Below the pieces are notes generated by a model. The model saw only the letters and a program-made list of their open reading frames with translations. It was not told the origin of the DNA and made no database searches. Source: Dacryopinax spathularia (taxonomy: Eukaryota; Basidiomycota; Dacrymycetes; Dacrymycetales; Dacrymycetaceae). From it: DNA of 64,000 bases. The stretch spans positions 1,364,001 through 1,428,000 of the forward strand of contig JBBPFI010000006.1 in NCBI GenBank assembly GCA_037974965.1. The letters run 5' to 3'. The translations under genes and the position numbers were made by a program. Positions within the stretch are counted from its first letter, which is position 1; every line of letters begins with the position of its first letter. Below are positions 10,842-22,530 of the stretch, one piece after another.

Positions 10842-13359
10842 TCAACCTCCAGGCCGTGAAGCCGCCTTCTTATACGCATTGTTCAGGAACTTGTCTCGTA
10901 ACAGTTGCGATTTGTACGAGCCCCTCTCCTGCAGCTTCGCCATGAGCTCTGCATGATCTGGCCGATCCCCTCTCGCAACCAGCTCCTGGAGCGTATTGAT
11001 TTCTCGCGTAACATAATCAATCTTCTGTTGCAAGTCCATGCCATCTGTGGCGTCCGCTGTAACAGGCCGAACTGAGTTCTGTACATGAAATCAGACGGTG
11101 ACGCGGTTGTGACCCTCTTCTGTGCTTACCGTAGGGACCATACTGGTTGGCGGTTTGTAGTCTACTGGGGACCGCTCTTCCTTCTTCAAGGGTGCGGAAA
11201 CGGGTCGCGACATAGCGTAGCTTGGCGTCGGACGGGCGCTCGATTGACTCAATAGAGTCTCTCGACTGATAAGCGGCGGGGGAGCCAGTCTCTGAGGTGT
11301 AGGGACCTTGGAATTCCCGATGGTAGAGGTAGAAGATTGACGGGAGTCGATCTTCGGAGGTTTCGGCGGCTCATCGGCCTTTTTGGGTATCCGATAGAAG
11401 TCCTCCGTCTCTCTTTGCCGAACATTGCGGTCCTGAAGAGGCTCTTCCTCGCTCGATTCGTCAGGGATTCGACGCTTTTTGGGCAGGCTATTTGTTGAGG
11501 ACAGGCTCGCTCTCGACTTCTGCGAAGCTGTGCCACTCGCAACGACCAGCTTCTTTCGTCGAGCCTTCCATCTACCGATGAATCCGAGCATCTTCCTCAC
11601 CGTCTCAGGCTTCCACCTGTAAAAGGCTTAGAGTCTCTCCTTGACACGTGCGAAGTGCTCACATGATGTAGCCTTTGGCAGTGTTTGCCCGAACATCGTT
11701 CCTCATATCACGGATACCGTCCGCGAGGTCTGCGTCTTTGACGATGTCCATACAGGAGCCGATCAAGACAGCAATCATAACAAGCTCGACTGGAGCCACC
11801 TTCCCGGCGAACGCATACTTGTACTTCGGCTCCCGTACGAGCCGAAGGAAAGTCGCCAGGATCGTCGTCATCTGAATCTTGAACTTATCCGAAGGACCGT
11901 CCTCGTCCATAAGAGCAAGTTCTAACTTGTCGGTGCTGACCGGCGGTGTACTCTCGTGCTTGATGACTGTCGAGTTGACCATGAAGGCCATGCGTACCAG
12001 ATCCTGGAAGTCCTTGGCGCGGCTTGCGTCCCAACTGATGTAACCGAGGATGTTCGTCTCCGGTCGATCTTCGTTGAAATACGACATACGTAGTTCCCTC
12101 AAGAAGTCCGGCCACGGACCTTGCAAAGCTTGCCACTTTTCTATGCAGGCATTCAAGCTAGGGTTTCACAGCGAAGACATATGCTTACCAGGCGTAGTGA
12201 GCGCCATACCGAGCTGAACGCGAGCAAAGATGTCTCGCTCTTCTGATGCAGCGAGGCCAGTAAAGCTAACGGTCGTTATCTGCGCCCGAGAAAACTCTGC
12301 TTTCCAAACATCTGGCTATGTTGAACGCAGATCAGTATAAGCAAGACAATTTTGAGGAGTTGGCAATACATACCAGGATCTTTGCCTGCTTGCTCCGAGA
12401 TGGAGGCTTCTTCCAGTAGTACTTATCGTTTGTCTTCTTGTGTATATCTGGGCGCAATGAAATCCAGTTAGGATACTGAAATTAAGAGAAAAATGGCCTT
12501 ACACGGGATCTGTTGTCGTACTTGTGAGAGATTTGCCTGAATAAAAGGAGGAATAACATACCTCTCCAGACATGAATCTGGGAACAAAGTCACAAAGTGA
12601 GTATCCTCATGCAACAACTCTCTTCCCAGAACTCACTTCCAAATGCTGGTTAATCGTTGCTTGCCATCAACGCATACCTTGACCTCTTCGAGATTTCTCT
12701 CCTGCTTGGAGAACACTACTGGTGGAATACTGCAGGTAGCTGTATGAATTGCTGCACCTCTTGGCCACAGGAGATGACGCACTAATAGTTGCGCAGAACG
12801 CTGTCAATGAGCTTGCTCTGGTTTCGCTCTGGCCAGACGACGGCTAGCGATGAAGGGCTGTGAGCACAGGCCATAGGGTCGCAGCGTGATACGGACCGCG
12901 TTGATATTCGGCTTCAAGGTCGATCTGACATATCAGATCAGACTGCATACAGCCAGGGTGCATTGCTTCAGAATGCCTACCTCCCCACTTTCAATCTGAT
13001 CTACAACAAATGTTAGTCAAAACCTTGGTTATAGAAAGCCCCCCAGAATTCTTACCAAAAAGCATCTTGCAGCTCATTTGAATCACAGTCGGCGGCTTCA
13101 AGCGTCGACCCACAATATCGTTTTGTCCAGACAGTTGACTAGCACCACCACCATTCTTCACAGGGGTAGGCTTTGACCTAGGTTTGGGTTTCTTGGTGAC
13201 AACCTCTTCACCTTCTTCAAGCTCAGATGCTTCAACGTCCGATCCATCCAAGAAGTCATCGTCGTCTGAGACATCGCTCCAGGATGCATCTGACAAGGAC
13301 TCCTCGGAGGCATCAGATGCGGGTGGCGTGGTATAATCTTCGTCGTTGATCCTTGCCAT
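10842..13359 (-). CDS. DUF262 (GmrSD N-terminal/ParB-like) protein B
   Basis: Complete paralogue of the gene at 1-1556. Start ATG 13359 (MARINDEDYTTPP) is followed by an acidic Ser/Asp head (SDDDDFLDGSDVEASELEEG) and a Lys/Pro stretch. Spliced exons then read DQIESGE, IDLEAEYQRA, VVWPERNQSKLIDSVL, later a VCVDGKQRLTS exon, then IEKWQALQGPWPDFLREL and an alpha-helical region (11659-12156). An exon at about 11130-11600 is basic and Pro/Ser-rich (disordered). The last exon, after a 51-bp intron at 11079-11129, encodes a short coiled coil (MDLQQKIDYVTREINTLQEL) and ends KKAASRPGG. The DGKQR box corresponds to the nucleotide-handling motif of DUF262. One exon junction near 12150-12205 could not be closed with a standard intron, so a local defect or unusual splice is possible. 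Function in fungi is unknown. Confidence 0.72.
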
Positions 13360-13874
13360 TGGCAGTTTGTGGCGAATGAGGGATCCGGGCCGGCTTCGAA
13401 GGTTAGGTAACGACGCCGCGATAAGACCGATTGAGACCAATGTGCAAGTACCCTAGAGCGCGATCATAGAGGAGACCCAAGGCGCAGGCAGAGGATAAGG
13501 AAAGCAAACGAAGAGCAGACCACGTTAAGAAAGCAGGAAAAGGACAGACAGGACAAAGGTAACCAAGATAATCAAGGGCACACTCCCTGCTTTGACGGGC
13601 ATCAAATGCTTCCGAGGAATGGCAATTAATTCCGAAGTCTGCGGAGAAGCGCCCGTGATTGTAAAAACTCATCTTTTCCCATATATATATATATATATAT
13701 CCAACTCAACCTAGGAATCACGGTCTCGAGATAGGCAGACGGTCCAGCGCTCGTGCTGATAACAGTACATTAGATGGAATATATGGTTGCTTGCACTAGT
13801 GTAACAGAAGTTGATTGTCGACGCGTACGCGACGCGACGCGTCTATTGTTTCGCCCCTCATCCCTAGCAGGTCG
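13360..13874. other. intergenic region with AT microsatellite
   Basis: Upstream region of DUF262 gene B and the 3' flank of the ERD1-like gene. Apart from the (AT)10 tract and a run of ACGCG/CGCGTCG steps at about 13820-13845, nothing is recognisable. Confidence 0.45.
13681..13700. repeat. (AT)10 microsatellite
   Basis: Ten uninterrupted AT units about 320 bp upstream of the start codon of DUF262 gene B. Confidence 0.95.
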
Positions 13875-15584
13875 TCATAGGACAGCCCCTTTGACAGCGG
13901 GCCCGTCCCGACCCCTCAGCTCATAGTCCTCATCAGCTGAGATACCCAATCCAAAGCCGACGTTCTCAAGTTCCGCTTTCCGTACGACCTCCCACTCAAC
14001 GCGGAAGAAGACCCACATCCACCGACGGACGATCTCAAGGGCCTCCATGATGAATACACCGCTGCCGAATTCGGTGACATTGTGAAGGTGGCTGCTGAGC
14101 TTCAACGACCATGTTAGCCGCAGGATGAGGTTGAGAGCAATGGCGGCATAGTACACTCGTGGGTATCGGTAGAGGAGATGCGGCCGGAGGCCAGGTGGTC
14201 GAGGGAGCTTCGAGAGCGAACGATTGGAATGGGTATACAGGCTTGCTGTCGCTGGGCGCGGGTTCGTGGCGGGTGTTGGCAAGGGTCCATCAACCTGAGG
14301 ATCAGGCGTACGGTTTGAATACGCGCGGTGATGCGCTAGTGTACCGTCTGAGGTATGTGCAGCGGTATCGTAGGGGTCGCCCGTCGGCAGAGAACGGTAG
14401 GCAGTCGACAGTGGACGCTGTCCGCGTAGTATGGGCAGCCACACGGAGGGCTCGAGCAGCGAAAGCCCCCAATCGTTTGTAACGTCCCACCAGAAGGTGT
14501 AAATGGAGTTGATGAAGACGAATAGGAGCCTTTAAAGTCGTTGTCAGCTCAATCAACACATGATGCACAATCATGCGCACCAGAAGCGGAAGAGTGTATG
14601 CTCTCCGTGCCAATGTGTCCCTAATACCCTCGCCTCGCCTTTCAGAGCAATAAGGTCCCGAACAACGATGGTCTGCGCCGATGAAAGGTATATGACAGGG
14701 AAAGCAGTGGCATATTTGAGGGCGTTGTAAAGCGGCCGTTTTGAACGACGATCTGACGCGTAGTAGTCGATACAACATTGTCGAAGACGTACGAAGTAGG
14801 GCAAGCTGCGATGTGGGTGAGCTAGAGAAACTGTCTGAAGAGGTGTGCGTACCTCATCATGGTCGGCACGATGAGCTGCAGCATGCCTTGCTGTGCCGGC
14901 ACAGACGTGACGTAGCCCACCCAGAATATTTGGTGTGCGGAAATGTACAAGTCGCCAAAGACTTTGGCGAAGGAGGTGAAGATATCGGCGAGGATGATGT
15001 CGCTGAAGAAAGTGGGTTGAGAGGGAGAAGGGAATAGACAACGCCGGCAGCCTCTGCGATTGCAATCAGTACGGCGGACATCTTGCTAGGCAACGCGAGG
15101 CTCACTGCAGGAAGCTCTCCCGGGTATGTCTCTCGAAGGAGATGGGGCTGAAGAGGAAGAGCAGAGCAACAGCGAACAATATGGCTGGGACAAAGCGATA
15201 ATGGTTGATCATGTCTTCATCTCCGCCCGTTCCCAATCGAAAGAAGGTCCACCCGACCAACACCCAAAGTGCATATACGATGAAGAGGCGGTAGACGCTC
15301 GCCGTCAGGGCACGCTCGTGGTCACGTCTCTGCCCCGTACTGCTTGCAGGGAATCCATCGTCCTCTAGTCGTAACAACGAGTTGTTCTTGACAAGTGCAC
15401 CGTACGCGTCTATCCCAAGTAGCCGCAGAAAATGTAGGTTGGTCGCCCAGCCTAGGATCCCAAAGCCGAGGAGGGTGAGAACGCGAAATGGAAGTGGAAA
15501 GGTCTTCGGAAATGCCGGTACCCAGATGAGATGTCGATGGTCGTCAGCGAATAGGCCGGTGTCCCCCGGCGTATCAATGTCCAT
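13875..15584 (-). CDS. ERD1-like EXS-domain membrane protein
   Basis: EXS-domain proteins (ERD1, SYG1/XPR1) are multi-pass membrane proteins. Yeast Erd1 acts in the Golgi in retention of resident proteins and phosphate recovery. Start ATG 15584 (MDIDTPGDTGLFADD), then hydrophobic segments (VLTLLGFGILGWATNLHFL, LFIVYALWVLVGWTFF, FVPAILFAVALLFLFSPISF). Splicing at about 15105 leads to RRCLFPSPSQPTFFSDIILA and DIFTSFAKVFGDLY, the strongest EXS signature. Further exons give RPLYNALKYATAFPVIYLSS, WWDVTNDWGLSLL and, near the C-terminus, MEALEIVRRWMWVFFRVEWE. There is no SPX domain, which separates it from SYG1/XPR1 and points to ERD1. At least three introns. It is divergent from SNU23, with 212 bp between the start codons. 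Confidence 0.85.
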
Positions 15585-15796
15585 TGATGGACTGCCAATG
15601 AGCAGAAGGTAGAGAGAAGGTGCGAAGCTGGTCGTGAGCGATGAGGTATGGCAGGACGACGTGGAGTGGCGGGAGCGCCCGCATCGCGTCGAAGACCCTT
15701 CTCGCCGTCTTCGTCAACAGCGGCCACCGACGGTGAGCTGTTGGGGTACTTGTCGCATACATTGTACGTAAGGCTGCTCATCTTCTCCTTACTACC
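15585..15796. promoter_or_regulatory. shared divergent promoter, ERD1-like / SNU23
   Basis: Only 212 bp separate the two start codons, so both promoters must lie here or overlap the first exons. No clear TATA box is visible. Confidence 0.6.
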
Positions 15797-16631
15797 ATGT
15801 CGGAAAAGGTCGGGGCGTATGGGAACAAAGCGGTACGCCATATTCCAATCGTACCGCATGAAGCCTCTGACTTGGTTGCCACAGGCCGACGGGTCTTTCC
15901 GCAAGAAATGGGATCGGGAAGAGTTCGCCGAGAAGGCGAAAGTGAAGGATGAGGAGGAGCGTGAGCGGATGAAGGAAAACGAAGCCCGGATGAAGCAAGG
16001 TGCGTCTGTCTGAGTGACACGAACCGCTGTCCTTGCTGACTCGTGTGTACAGGCAAGAAACCGCGACGAATAAAGGAAGAGCTGCCTCAGCCCACAGAGC
16101 TCATGAAAGCTCGTGACAAGGATCTGGAGCTTGATAAGAACCTGAACAAGACGATCATCGTACAGTCTGCAGGAGGTCGAGGACCTGGGCAGCCGGGTTT
16201 CTATTGCGAAGTCTGCAGTCGAACATTCAAGGATACTGCGGGCTATTTGGACCATATTAATTCTCGACTGCGTGAGTCATCCGCCAAGAATCGCTTGTGG
16301 ATCCATTGCTCATCTTTATGAAGATCTTCGGAAACTTGGACAGACAACAAATATCGAGCGCTCTACTGTCGAGCAAGTCCGTGCACGAATAGCGATGTTA
16401 CGAGAAAAGACCAAGGAGGCTGCGGCTGCTAAAACATACGACTTTGAGAAGCGATTACAGCAGATTCGGGACAAGGAGCTGGAAGAGCGGCAGGCAAAGC
16501 GGAAAAAGATCAAGGAGGAGAAGGAGGCGTTGCGGGCTGTGAAGAGAGAAGAAGAGGAGGCAGCTATCAGTGCGGATCCGGATATGATGAACATGATGGG
16601 CTTTGCTGGGTTTGGGACGACGAAGAGGTAG
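15797..16631 (+). CDS. SNU23: U4/U6.U5 snRNP zinc-finger protein SNU23/ZMAT2
   Basis: Component of the spliceosomal U4/U6.U5 tri-snRNP, needed in the precatalytic B complex; nuclear. Four exons: 15797-15832, 15885-15999, 16053-16271 and 16324-16631, all joined by GT-AG introns of 52-53 bp. The N-terminus reads MSEKVGAYGNKA, then DGSFRKKWDREEFAEKAK, the conserved SNU23 opening. A matrin-type C2H2 zinc finger follows: FYCEVCSRTFKDTAGYLDHI completed by NSRLHLRKLGQT across intron 3. The C-terminal half is a long Glu/Lys/Arg coiled coil and ends MMNMMGFAGFGTTKR, the family's usual end. The full domain set is present. It converges with the isoleucyl-tRNA synthetase gene, 147 bp between the stop codons. 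Confidence 0.95.
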
Positions 16632-16778
16632 CAAGCGTGCACGCGCGGTGGGGGAGAGAGACAAGGGGGTCGCAATGTATCTATACTTATACTTCTACAC
16701 CTCGCACTGTATTACTTTGCATTCTACATCCCAAGGATCACTCCACCTCCATGCCCGTCAACACAACGCCCGAGCTGA

Positions 16779-19700
16779 TCATGCCCTCACAAACGACAGA
16801 ACGAAGAACGTGTCCCCGATCTGTTGTGTCTCCTCTACGAAGACGGTGACGCCCTGCGGCCGTTTTCGCTCGTCTTTCGGAACACTCCGCGTCGCCTTGC
16901 TGATCATCTCCGAGTACTCCTCAAACACAGCAACGAGCTCCTCGCCCTCGCCCTCCTCAAACCGGTAGTACACCTCCACATCGTCTGTCGGTTGCAGCCC
17001 AGCAGACTTTCGTAATCGTTGAACGCGGTTGATGAGCTCGCGAGCCATGCCTTCGCCCTCCAGTTCAGGGTGATTTCGCACGTCGAGGATGACAACCACG
17101 TCGTTATCCGTAGCAGTGTCGTGCCCACCATCAGCCTCGAGTGCGACATATCGCGTGACCTGCAAATCGCCCTTGACTAGCGGGATGCCAGCAACCTCAA
17201 TCTTGCCAGTAGCAACGTACTCCTTCACCTGGTCGGAAGAGAGATTCGGCAGAGCATTCTTCACCTTGACAAGGTCCTTTCTTAGCTTCTTGCCTAATGT
17301 TGCCCAGTCGGCCGTGGCACGGTAGCCGACGCCGATCTCGTGCTCTTCTGAGGTGAGAACAACTTCGCGCACGTTGAGCTCGGACTCGATGTACGGGAGG
17401 AGGGACCTGACGTCGTCCAGGTATTCTTTTGTTGGGTGGAAGATGGTCAGGGTCTTGAGCGGGCGCTAAGACGACGGCGTCAGCACCCATGAAAAAGAAC
17501 AAGTCTAGGATGGACGAACCTTTAGGGAAATGTTGTGCTTCTCACGCAAACCGCGAGAAAGCTCAATAACGCTCTGCATCCTCTTCACCTGCCGCTCAAT
17601 AACCGGATCCAAATAATCCTCATTCACCTCCGGGAACCTCACAAAATGGATCGACCGCGAGTCTTCATTCCCGAAGTAGGACTCCGGAATGAACTGCCTT
17701 AGCCCCTGATACAGGTTCTCCATCAGGAAGGGCGTGTAGGACGACATGGTCCGACAGAGGGTGAAGAGTGTCTCGAAGAGCGTGTTGAGCGCAAAGACGC
17801 AGTCTTCGGTCGAGTCGCCGCCTTTTAATCTGCGGCGGTTGAATCGGATGTACCAGTTTGTGAGCTCGTCCACTAGGTCAAGCAGACGGGGGATGATGGT
17901 ATAAAGACGGTAGGCGGCCATCTCCTCCCTTACGAGCTTGATAAGCGACTGACAACGAGCGAGGATCCACCGGTCCATGATGTTTGCCGAGCGCTTGGCG
18001 TGCGGCTCCCACATGAAGTCGACATTGGAGGTCTTTTTGAGCAGAGCGACTTGGGCGAGGAAGAAACGGAAGGAGTTGAGCCAGGGGAGGAGGACACGGG
18101 AGATGACCTCGCGCACGCCGTCTTCGCGGAAACGGAGGTTCTCGCCGCGTGTGATGGGGGAGTTGACTAGGAACATTCTGCAGATTCATCAGTCAGCGTA
18201 GCACTCGATGAAGTGCGAGGGGCAAACGTACCTTAGTGCATCGGCACCGTACTTGTCAACAACGATATTCGGATCCGGATAGTTCTTCTTGCTCTTACTC
18301 ATCTTCTTCCCGTTCTCGGCCAGCACCAGACCAGTAACGATCAGATTCTCCCACGGCGCCGTATCGAACAACTGCGTCGCCAGCACCAACAGCGTGTAGA
18401 ACCAACCCCTGGTCTGATCCAGCCCTTCGCAGATAAATTGGGCAGGGAACGTCTTCTCGAACTTGTCCTTGTTCTCGAACGGATAGTGGTTCTGCGCGTA
18501 CGGCATGGAACCGGACTCGAACCAGCAGTCGAAGACCTCCGGCACGCGCCGCAGGACGCCTTTGCCCTGCTTGGAAGGGATGGTGATATCGTCGATGCTC
18601 TCCCTGTGCAGGTCGGTGATGTCTTCCCGGCCTGAAAGGTCCTTCAGCTGCTGGATAGAGGAAATAGCGACGATCTCCTCGTAGTCGTCCGACACCCAGA
18701 GCGGGATAGGCGTGCCCCAATACCGGTTCCGCGCAATGTTCCAGTCCCTTGCGTTGGCCAGCCAGTTCCCGAAGCGCAGCTCGCCGACGGACGCGGGCAC
18801 CCAGCGCGTCTTGCTGTTGTTCTTGACGAGCCGGTCGACGATCGGCTGGACGCGGACGAACCAGACGGGGATGGCGCGCTGGATGAGCGGAGTGCCGGAA
18901 CGCCAGCAGTGAGGGTAGGAATGGACGATCGTGCTCTGCACAATGAGCTTGCCGCGCTGCTTGAGCACGCGCTGGATCGCCTTGTCCGCATCCTTGACGT
19001 ACATCCCTTCGAAGTCCGGGACTTCTTTCGTGAAGCAGCCTGCGTCGTCCAACGGACAAGGCGGCATCTCATCCGCCCGCAGCACACCGTTCGCGATAGC
19101 AATCCGATGATCGTCATCACCGAACGCGGGAGCCTGGTGCACCACACCAGTCCCGTCCTCCGCCGTGACGTACGTATCGTTCAACACGCGGAACGCGCGG
19201 TCCTCGAACTGCTCCGTAAAGTAGTCGAAGAGCGGCACGTACCGCCAGCCCTTCATGTCCGACCCCTTGAACTGGCCGAGTTTCTTGAATTTTGCCTTTT
19301 TGGGATCTTTGTACAATGTTTTGAGCAGGTTTTCGCACAGGATGTAGTTCTCGTCTCGCTCTTCGTCGTGGATCTTGATGTAGGTGAAGTCGGGGTGGAC
19401 GCAGAGGGCGAGGTTGGAGGGGAGGGTCCAGGGTGTGGTCGTCCATGCGAGGAGGGAGGTCTTGGCGTCGTCAACCAGGGTGAAAGCAACAGTCACTACA
19501 AGCGGTCAATACCACGCTCACAGGTACGAGCGGAGATGACTCACCCGCAGGGTCGCTCACATCCCTATAATCCTGCCCCGCCTCGAAATTCGACAACGGC
19601 GTCGTACACCCCGTCGAATACGGCATGACCCTCAGCCCCCTATACACCTGCCCCTTCTCGTACAGCTGTCCAAACACCCACCACACACTCTCCATAAACG

Positions 19701-20275
19701 TCGGATACAGCGTCTTATAATCATTATCAAAATCGATCCATCGCCCAATGCGCTCCACCATCGTGCGCCATTCGCTCGCGTACCGCATCACGATCGCCCG
19801 GCACTCGGCGTTGTATTTGTCGATCCCCATCGCGAGGACGTCGTCTTTACTCCTGATACCGAGCTTCTTGTCGATCTCGTGTTCTACCGGCAAGCCGTGC
19901 GTGTCCCAGCCAAACCGGCGCTCAACGTGAAACCCCGACGAGTGGGCATGCCGGGTAATGATGTCCTGTCATCCTGTCAGTCCCTGCACACAGCACATCA
20001 TGACCCAAGAAGAACTAACCTTGATAGTCCCAGCAAGGATATGCCCATAATGCGGCAGCCCAGTAGCGAACGGCGGTCCATCATAGAACGAGAACTCCGG
20101 CCTCCCCTCGGAAAGCTTCAGCGAAGTACGAAAAGCGTCGATCTCTTTCCAGTACGCGAGGACCTTCTCCTCTTCTTTCGAGAAGTCGAATTTGGCCGAG
20201 ACTGTCCCTTTCGTTAGTCACTCCTCTACTGGTTGGTAAAGGGGGAGACGCACTATCGTGAGGTGGGAACGACAT
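16779..20275 (-). CDS. ILS1: cytosolic isoleucyl-tRNA synthetase
   Basis: Class I aminoacyl-tRNA synthetase that charges tRNA-Ile with isoleucine in the cytosol and removes misacylated valine by editing. Start ATG 20275 (MSFPPHD); the first intron leads into [18 protein letters not shown]. Domains in order: HIGH-type signature [19 protein letters not shown], the [18 protein letters not shown] stretch, the CP1 editing domain with [25 protein letters not shown] loop [17 protein letters not shown], the anticodon-binding helices with [19 protein letters not shown], and a C-terminal extension ending [11 protein letters not shown]. Coding segments are 16779-17466, 17518-18177, 18230-19493, 19546-19963 and 20018-20200 approximately, plus the short first exon. 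All catalytic signatures are intact and the length fits the eukaryotic cytosolic enzyme rather than the mitochondrial one. Confidence 0.95.
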
Positions 20276-20790
20276 CCTTTCTATCTCTTTTCCTCTGCTC
20301 GAGAGTCCGCAGGTGACGGTACTGGTGGTGGTGCTGGTATAAGTTGAAGCAGTAGCCTCAGCGTCGACTGACTCGACCCGCGCAGACAAAGTAAGAAGCA
20401 GAAAGCAGAGCGAGCGTCTAGCGCCTTCCTCAAGAGCGGTTGATGCGCCCCTTCAACGCAGTCAGCCGTTGGTCTCCGTTTCTGTGGGCGTGCGACCGCT
20501 CAGCGGTCGACTCGACTTTTCTGCTTCCGTGCAGGGCGGCGGAACCGAGCGCGGAGGCGCGGAGATGGGAGGGTTCTCCCGGATGACAAAGAGGCGGAAT
20601 GTTGTATGCTGTCGCGAAGTTCGCAAGCTTCCTCATAGACGTGCGGGATTTCGTCTTCGAAACTCAACTGAAGGCCGGGCCAGATACACTCCATCACAGT
20701 AGCAAGGTAGAATACGTTGGTGTCAACAAATTCTACCTGCAAATTGAAAGTCTGGTGGGGGCTGACAGGTTCCGGCCATGTCATGCCCCC
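20276..20790. other. upstream region of isoleucyl-tRNA synthetase
   Basis: Holds the ILS1 promoter and the 3' flank of the F-box gene. A minus-strand reading at about 20600-20784 (LQLSFEDEIPHVYEEACELR) looks protein-like and may be a last exon of the F-box gene, but I could not find a splice that joins it in frame. Confidence 0.35.
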
Positions 20791-22139
20791 TCAAATACTG
20801 ATGAATGTCAGTGCCACCTCTTTCAGCTTCGGGCAGGTATGAGTAAGCCGGGCGATGTCTACAATAGACGTGGCTGGGGAAACAGAAGAGCCTTCCGCTT
20901 TGTTATCATTTGGTCCGCTCCAAGTTGCATAGAACTTGACAAGTTCCAGCCAATTCACCATGAGGAGGTCAAGAGAGTGACCATGGGCGTTCAGAGGCTT
21001 GCGAGAGTCGTAATGCACAGAAAAGGTACGAATATGTTCGCATTTATTCAACGCAAGGAACTCCGTCAAATCCAGAAGCTGTCCAGAGGTATCAGAAGTT
21101 GGAGCATGTGCGGCCATCTGGAACATTTTCAACAGCGGGAAGGAGGCGGAGACAGCCTGCATGATCTCTGCGATTGAAGCGGTAGGATCAGGGTTGAGGA
21201 TATGCAGATAAACGGCAGTGATACAAGCCTTAAGCGCCTGGACAATGGTAATGATGTTTTGAGCGGACAAACAGAGAGTCACATCTGTAAAAGCGCTCCA
21301 AGAGGGTTGACCATCCAGAATTTTGAGCTTCCTCTGTAGATGTAGGATGTTGAACACTCCGAGCAGATCGAGGCGCTCAAGGCTACTTTGTGGAAGGAGT
21401 TGCAATACAGATGGATCCAGGTAACGCAGGTGCACACACAGGCGTTTGAGAGATGTCTGCATGGCAATGAAGGAAGGCAGCACCAGTGAAATAAGTGGTA
21501 GCTCGCATTCCTGTTGGAGTTCGAAAGACTTCAGCCCGGGACTACACATCGGTAGGTGGGCGAGAAAGTCACGAATCAAGGTCATCCATGCATGAGCAGT
21601 GACAGGCAGGATGTCTTTGTCACTCTCAACCAAGAGAGCAAGCGTTTCGATGCCGCCGTGTAGACATTTACAGACTTTGACCAAATCGTCACGATATAGA
21701 AGCCTCAAAGTCAAAACACGGAGACCAGGAAATACCGGTGCCTGATTGGCCTGGAACCGTAGCAGGTCCAGGGATACTTTCAGCAGCTTTGCTTGTGCTG
21801 CATCTTTGGTTCAAAGGTCGAGCTCACAAACTGAGCTGCAATACATGTTTGCTCATTGTTTGATCTGAAGATGTTGAACCGGCGATATTTATGTTATGAC
21901 TCCATATTAAGACTGACATGGCTTACCTCCTATGCAGGTAGCTCAGACAAGGTGTCGGCTAGAGCGAGGATCATAGTAATATCCGCTTTCTGCCAGGCCT
22001 GCCTGAGAGCTCCTTTTGCCAACCAACTAGAGCATGCAAGCCTAACCATATCGGGCAAGGGAAGATAGGATGCAATATTGTCCAGTAACTCAGGCACGGA
22101 GAGCAGAAAGGCACCTAGAGTATGAGATGACAGCGACAT
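20791..22139 (-). pseudogene. F-box / leucine-rich-repeat protein, possibly defective
   Basis: F-box proteins recruit substrates to SCF ubiquitin ligases; agaricomycetes have large fast-evolving sets. The first exon, from ATG 22139, has a short F-box-like helix pair (LSVPELLDNIASYLPLPDM, then ACSSWLAKGALRQAWQKADI). The main exon (20791 to about 21805) is rich in Leu-repeat spacing (SSLERLDLLGVFNI, SLKRLCVHLRYLDPSVLQLL) and ends KEVALTFISI. Between the two exons I find stops in the frame on both sides of the visible splice signals (GTAAGC near 21925, acceptor near 21835), and no standard intron closes the frame. Either an extra small exon exists or the gene is decayed. Substrate unknown. Confidence 0.5.
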
Positions 22140-22530
22140 GGCTGAATACTAACATATATGTGCAGAGGTAGGTTCTGGTGCGATGGTATTAATGGAAGCA
22201 CGCAGGTTAAACGGCCTTAATTAGTAACCCGTGCCTCATGGAATTGCACAGCCCCTCAGGATCGCGCTTCCCAGGGTGACGTTTTCTGAGTCATTGTCCT
22301 GTCTGACCTCAAGGCCACCCACCACCCCAAGATTCTCTTCTTAGCGTCCCATCACCTGCGTGCCCACCAGACTTCTGCCCTATGATACACAGTTGACACT
22401 CACCCTCCTCTCAAATCACCTGCTTGCGACAGAAAGTGGTTGAGCAAACACTTGCAGCTTTCAACAAGGACGTCCATATACACCCACTGGCGCCGTTTGT
22501 CTGTCTCTGCTTTCCCCTTATCCCATCCAC

